A stretch of 64,000 nucleotides of DNA from positions 11,364,001 through 11,428,000 of the forward strand of contig BSBN01000187.1 of assembly GCA_027924645.1 (NCBI GenBank), read 5' to 3'. How positions within the stretch are numbered: the first letter of the stretch is position 1; every line of letters begins with the position of its first letter. Below, piece after piece: positions 59,495 through 64,000 of the stretch. Under the pieces are notes generated by a model. It was not told the origin of the DNA. It worked only from the letters and a program-made list of their open reading frames with translations, and did no database searches. A program made the position numbers and the translations under genes. This stretch comes from Cunninghamia lanceolata (taxonomy: Eukaryota; Streptophyta; Pinopsida; Cupressales; Cupressaceae).

Positions 59495-61028
59495 TGTTGC
59501 AAGTATGTGCCTAATCGATGTTGTCATTGATGTCAACATATCTTTGTTGTCATTGGTTTCAACTATGTCCTATTCTATTACTTATTTAGAAGCTTTATAT
59601 GTTGAGGATATTGAGAAAATTGGCCCTTCCAGAAGAAACAAGTGAGTTACAGTGAAGTGCAGTATAGACAGTGAGTTGTATGGTGAAGAATAGTCTGGTA
59701 GATTGCTCTGCATTTCTTGTTGGGTGAATATCTTGGTCTATGGATTGGAATTTATTTAAAGGGATGTCTAAAGATGCTAAATCCTGAGTTTGAGCCTCCA
59801 ATGCGAAGTTTTGAGAAAGTTGCATTCACTAGAGTAAAACCTACTGTTTCTGATTATTCTCTAGTGACAAGGAGAAAGTATTTTGCTCTGCATTCCTTCG
59901 CAATAAAGTATTTTTCTCTGTGCTTCTAGAAGGAAGTCTGTGATGATGATAAGTACCTACAACTGTAGTGGTTCATGTTTTGGTGGTCCACATGCTATCT
60001 TTCTTTTATATCAGTTGAAGATAGTGAAGTTCATGTGTTCCGGTGAGAAGATTCCTATGGCTAAAGTGGTTAAGATTTGTGCGATTTTTCCTAATGTTTA
60101 TAACGTGCTTGTGGATGTCCCCTAATCATGTTCCTATCTTGACATTGGTTTGCGTTAAGGAATTGAGATTGTGTTTGAAGATTGCCCAAATAATGTAGCG
60201 TGTAACCAATCTTAGCCGACTTGGTTAAGTCTAGTAATTACAAAGATTCCTTGAAGATTGTGGAAGCGTGTTGTGGTGTGGAAGATCACGTTTGAGTCCC
60301 AGCTAAGGTATGGCATGATCCATATACATCTTTACTTCATTTCCTTTGCATAATATTGTAATAGGTCAGGACCTATTTTGTAAATGTTTGTAATGCTGAC
60401 CTTGGAGATTGTTCCAATGGTTGATGATTGTAATGCTAACCTTGATGATCATTCCAAGGTTGATGAAGTGTATAAATACTTGTAATTGAGTTGTGGAAAA
60501 GGTGTCCTTGTGCGAAAATGGGAAGACAAGGAAAAGGGTGAGGAGATAAGGTAGAGAAGGGTAGAGTAGAGCAGAGGAACTGTTGTACTTCAATATACTA
60601 ATCTCATACATGAAGAAGATGGTGATTTTGGCAGTAAGCCACCAGTAGGGTTTAACAAACCTTATTGTAATCTTTCTAGGTTTAGGGTTGAGGTAGTGAG
60701 CCTGCTAGACCTAACTGTACTTCATGGTAGTTAGCTAGTATGTTCTGGCCCCATGGAGTGACCAAGCCTGAACATCATTTTTCAAAGATTACAATATATT
60801 TTGAGAGATAATCCTCTCCATGGTTTTTCCCCACCTTGGGGTTTTCCACATAAAACATCTGGTGTCTCTTATGTATAATGTTTCATCTGTGTTTAAGTTT
60901 CTAATTCCATGCATTCATTGTTAAATCATAATAATTGTGGATACGTGATTAATGTGTAAGTGAAGAAGTGTTTAAGTTTTTGTGACAACTGATTCACCCC
61001 CCTCTCAGTTGTCCAGCACATTTTAACA
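59495..61028 (+). repeat. Copia-3 5' LTR (1534 bp)
   Basis: Starts TGTTGCAAGTATG and ends ...ATTTTAACA. It shares the TTGTCATTGATGTCAACATA core, TATAAATACTTG promoter-like word (about 60471), CCATGGTTTTTCCCC block and CAACTGATTCACCCCCC block with the LTRs of copia-1 and copia-2. Its partner lies beyond the window. Confidence 0.9.
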
Positions 61029-61030
61029 AT

Positions 61031-61042
61031 TGGTATTAGAGC
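61031..61042 (+). other. Copia-3 primer-binding site, mutated
   Basis: TGGTATTAGAGC, one C-to-T change from the Met-tRNA primer site of copia-2, two bases inside the LTR. Confidence 0.85.
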
Positions 61043-62347
61043 AAGGTTCCTCTGAAGAAAGTCTAACAACTTGAGGAAGATCTAAAATATCTTATAAGAA
61101 GGAAATACCACATTTTGGTGGGATGAACTATGCTCTTTGGAAGACACGAATGAAAAGTCATCTTCTTTGTCTTGGTTAAAAAGTATGGAAAGCTACAGAA
61201 ATAAAATACACCTTGCCTCAAAATGGTTTGATGACTAAAGATGAAATCAAATAATATGAAGTGGATGTTAAATCAAAAGATGCTCTATTAAGCTCATTGA
61301 ATGACTTAGTACTAAAAAAGTGGTGGATCTTGAAATTGCAAATGAGGTATGGGAAAAGCTGAAAAACCTATATGAGGGAGATGATTCTATGAAGGAGGCC
61401 AAGCTATAAAGTCTGAAAGAAAAATATGAAAGTTTGAAGATGAAAACATAACAACCTTTATGCAAAGAGTTGATGGACTTGTCATAGGAATAAAAGGTAT
61501 GGGGGGATCTCTCAGTGATAAGGAAGTTGTAATGAAAATTCTCAGATCACTGCCAAATTCCTATAGTCACAAGGTAGTTGCAATTGAAGAATTTATTCAA
61601 GTAAAAGATATTGATAGAGATCAGTTTCTTGGTAAGCTTACTGCCTTTCAAATGAGAGTGGTTGGTGATGCCCTGCCAAAAATAGAGATTGCCTTCAAAG
61701 CCAGTACTTCTAGGAAAACCTCTAGATCAAAAAAGAACAAGGTAGAATCAGATGATGAGTTTGATGAAATTGAAGCCAACTTCATGGATAGATTGCAAAG
61801 AGGATCTGGTAAGTTTAAAGGTAAATTGCCCTTCAAATGTTTTTCCTACAGTAAAGTAGGCCACTTTGCTTCCATATGTCCTGGAAGAATTGAAAGAAAT
61901 AGGAATAGATATGAGAACAAGCCTAGGATCCAAAAGAAATGTTATTATGTTGAAGATCTTGATGATGATGGAGTATAAGATAATGCTAGTACTTACGGTA
62001 ATGAATGCTTGTTTATTGCTATTAAAGAAGAACCTGTGTCTACTAATCCTGCTAGCTATGTGAAGAAAGAAAAACCAGTGGAAAGTGCTTTGGCTACTCA
62101 GGTTATTGAAGACAAAGATGAATGGGTTATTGATAGTGGCTACTCTCACCACATAACTAGTGACAAAAGTAAGTTTGTGAGTTTGGAAAGATATGATGGT
62201 GGACTGGTTAGGTTTGGAGATGATACAACTAGTAAGATTTGTAGAAAAGGATCTATTTCTTTTGATGGCAGTCATAATACTAAAGATGTCTTGTATGTGA
62301 AATGATTAAAGCACAATCTTTCAAGTGTGGGTCAAATGTGTAACAAA

Positions 62348-62352
62348 GGTTA
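62348..62352. repeat. TSD of the TRIM, left copy (GGTTA)
   Basis: Identical to 62682-62686. The duplication of GGTTATG across the insertion confirms integration into copia-3. Confidence 0.95.
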
Positions 62353-62681
62353 TGTTGGCCCATGATTGTCGTTAAACCAAAAGGTTGACTTGTCAATTTC
62401 TGATACAAATGCCAGAGTTAATGAATCCATGGGAGGCGGTTAGTCCATGTCATGAATCCCATGGGGAGCGCTGACCGTTTGCCAACAAACTCCCCCCAGT
62501 GTTACTCGGGGGAATTTGAACTGTGACCTTTGGCTCTGATACCAATTGTTGGCCCATGATTGCCGTTAAACCAAAAGGTTGACCTATCAATTTTTGATAC
62601 AAATGCCATAGTTAATGAATCCAAGGGAGGTGGTTAGTCCATGTCACGAATCCCATGGGGAGCACTAACCATTTGCCAACA
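62353..62681 (-). mobile_element. TRIM element (terminal-repeat retrotransposon in miniature), 329 bp
   Basis: Two 135-bp terminal direct repeats (62353-62487 and 62547-62681) begin TGTTGGCCCATG and end TTTGCCAACA, with about 11 differences by hand count. The 59-bp core carries, on the minus strand, a Met-tRNA primer site (TGGTATCAGAGC, 62533-62544, two bases from the repeat) and a polypurine tract (CACTGGGGGGAGTT, 62488-62501) next to the other repeat. TSD GGTTA at 62348-62352 and 62682-62686. The surrounding copia frame is cut inside ...NKGY|DLSF.... It has no coding capacity and must use another element's enzymes. Confidence 0.97.
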
Positions 62682-64000
62682 GGTTATGACCTAAGCTTCA
62701 AGGACAATGGAAGCAAGATCAGGGAAAGCTCTTGAACAATCATTGCAACTATTAAGAAGACCAGAGGTAATATCTATCACTTGAAAGGAACTGATAATTA
62801 TTGTTTGTTAGCTCAGACTGATGAAAGTTGGCTATGGCATAGAAGGTTGTGTCACATCAATTTTGACAACATTATGAAGATAAGTACTACACAGGCTGTT
62901 AGAGATTTACCCAAGCTTGTGAAGCCTGCTAATCCTATTTGCAAGGAGTGTCAATTTGGGAAACAAACAAGAACAAGTTTCAAAAGCAAGGACCAATCAG
63001 TTGATGGATTACTAGAACTAGTGCATACAGACTTGTGTGGACCTACCAGAGTAAGAAGTTTGCAAGGAGATAGGTATTTCATGTTGCTTATTGATGATTA
63101 TTCTAGAAGTACTTGGGTTACCTTTTTGAAAGAAAAATCAAAAGATTTGGATAAGTTCAAGGCATTTAAAGCAATTTTTGAAAATGAGATGGATTTAAAG
63201 ATCAAATGTTTAAGGTTTGATAGAGGAGGAGAGTTCACATCAAATGAATTCAATTTCTTTTGTGAAGAACATGGGATAAAAAGACAATTATTTGTACCTA
63301 GAACTCCACAACAAAATGGAGTCATTGAAAGAAAGAATAGAATAGTTCAAGAAGCTACTAGAACCATGATGAAGGAAGCTGATCTTCTAGAAGTATATTA
63401 GAGAGAGGCAATTCACACTTCTATATATATCCTAAACAGAGTCCAAGCCAAAGGTAACATTTCTAAGACTCCTTATGAATTGTGGTATGGTAATATTCCT
63501 ACTGTGAAATATCTCAAAGTTTTTGGTATCAAATGTTATATCAAAAGAGAAGAAGATCTAGGCAAGTTTGATGCTAGGTGTGATGAAGTAATCTTCCTTG
63601 GTTACTCAACCAAGAGAAAGGCCTACCGGTGTTATAATAAGAGGCTAAATAAGATCATTGAGAGTACAAATGTCAAAGTCGATGAAAGCAAGGAAAGGTC
63701 TCTAGAATCAAGTGGATATGAATTAGATAAACTAGATGTTTCAGAAGTGGTTAGCATGAAGACAGCTCAAATGAAGAGGATCAAACTCTGGAAAGTACTG
63801 CCAAGACGCCAAGGTATGTAAAACTTAATCATTCTGAAGATCAAATCATAGGAGATAAAAGTAAAGGAATCTTGACTAGAAGAAGAGCTGCAGAAGAACA
63901 AGTAAATTTATGTCTGATTTCCAAGATTGAACCTAAGAGTGTGAATGAAGCTTGCAATGATGAGAATTGGGTAAAGGCTATGAAAGAAGAATTGATGCAG

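Larger units (their letters stand above)
61087..64000 (+). pseudogene. Copia-3 gag-pol remnant, runs off the right edge
   Basis: The start codon position aligned to the copia-2 ATG reads ATA (61087-61089). The UBN2-type gag N-terminus (ALWKTRMKSHLLCLG) is followed by TAA, and more stops and frameshifts occur before 61460. A zinc knuckle near 61835 reads CFSYSKVGHFASIC, having lost its second Cys. The protease motif EWVIDSGYSHHIT lies near 62122. A TRIM is inserted at 62353. Integrase resumes at 62781 ([38 protein letters not shown]) with a TAG at 63399. The GYSTKRKAY segment is near 63600, and the RT linker (EACNDENW) is at the edge. Dead, and older-looking than copia-2. Confidence 0.95.

Overview
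The window looks like transposon-dominated nuclear DNA of a land plant. The evidence is plant-type Ty1/copia and Ty3/gypsy chromovirus polyproteins, several primer-binding sites complementary to initiator-Met tRNA, GAT/AT-rich spacers, and no recognisable intact host gene in 64 kb. The depth of nesting and the amount of old decay suggest a large, slowly purged genome. A gymnosperm is my guess, but nothing here proves it. No rRNA, tRNA, CRISPR or bacterial-type operon structure was found.

Layout, left to right. (1) 1-2632: an LTR-like unit with 0.4-kb direct repeats (1-517 and 2205-2632) around a decayed ORF of an unknown family. (2) 2633-11995: a 5'-truncated copia element (copia-1, + strand) whose 3' LTR (5501-11995) is split by a 5.1-kb TG...CA insertion with target-site duplication (TSD) TTATA (6309-11409). 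That insertion carries AT microsatellites and a GC-rich foldback cluster. (3) 11996-18072 and 40374-41630: one copy ('copy A', minus strand) of a gypsy-like family whose 5' part is GAT-rich. (4) 18073-40373: a Ty3/gypsy chromovirus (+ strand, TSD AGAGG) inserted into copy A. Its 5' LTR is itself split by a gag-protease-only gypsy element (19282-23271, minus strand, TSD GAGTA) and by a complete copia element (copia-2, 23882-31004, minus strand, TSD TATAG) with an open 1384-codon gag-pol. (5) 41633-41895: a small fragment of the copy A/B family. (6) 41987-45480: a second, longer decayed copy of the unknown ORF family seen at 444-1630. (7) 45481-54710: 'copy B' of the gypsy-like family (minus strand), with gag and a G-patch-like domain but no reverse transcriptase that I can find. 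(8) 54711-59494: mostly unassigned, with one possible gene remnant. (9) 59495-64000: the 5' LTR and decayed gag-pol of a third copia element (copia-3, + strand, running off the window), with a 329-bp TRIM element inserted in its protease-integrase region.

Relative order of events from the nesting: copy A predates both the chromovirus and copia-1. The chromovirus predates copia-2 and the gag-only element. Copia-1 predates the 5.1-kb insertion, and copia-3 predates the TRIM. Premature stops in the old ORFs are mostly TAG or TAA at positions where relatives have glutamine, as expected from C-to-T decay of methylated DNA. Copia-2 is the only element here that still looks capable of encoding a full polyprotein, with LTRs that differ at about 30 of 1294 positions by hand count.
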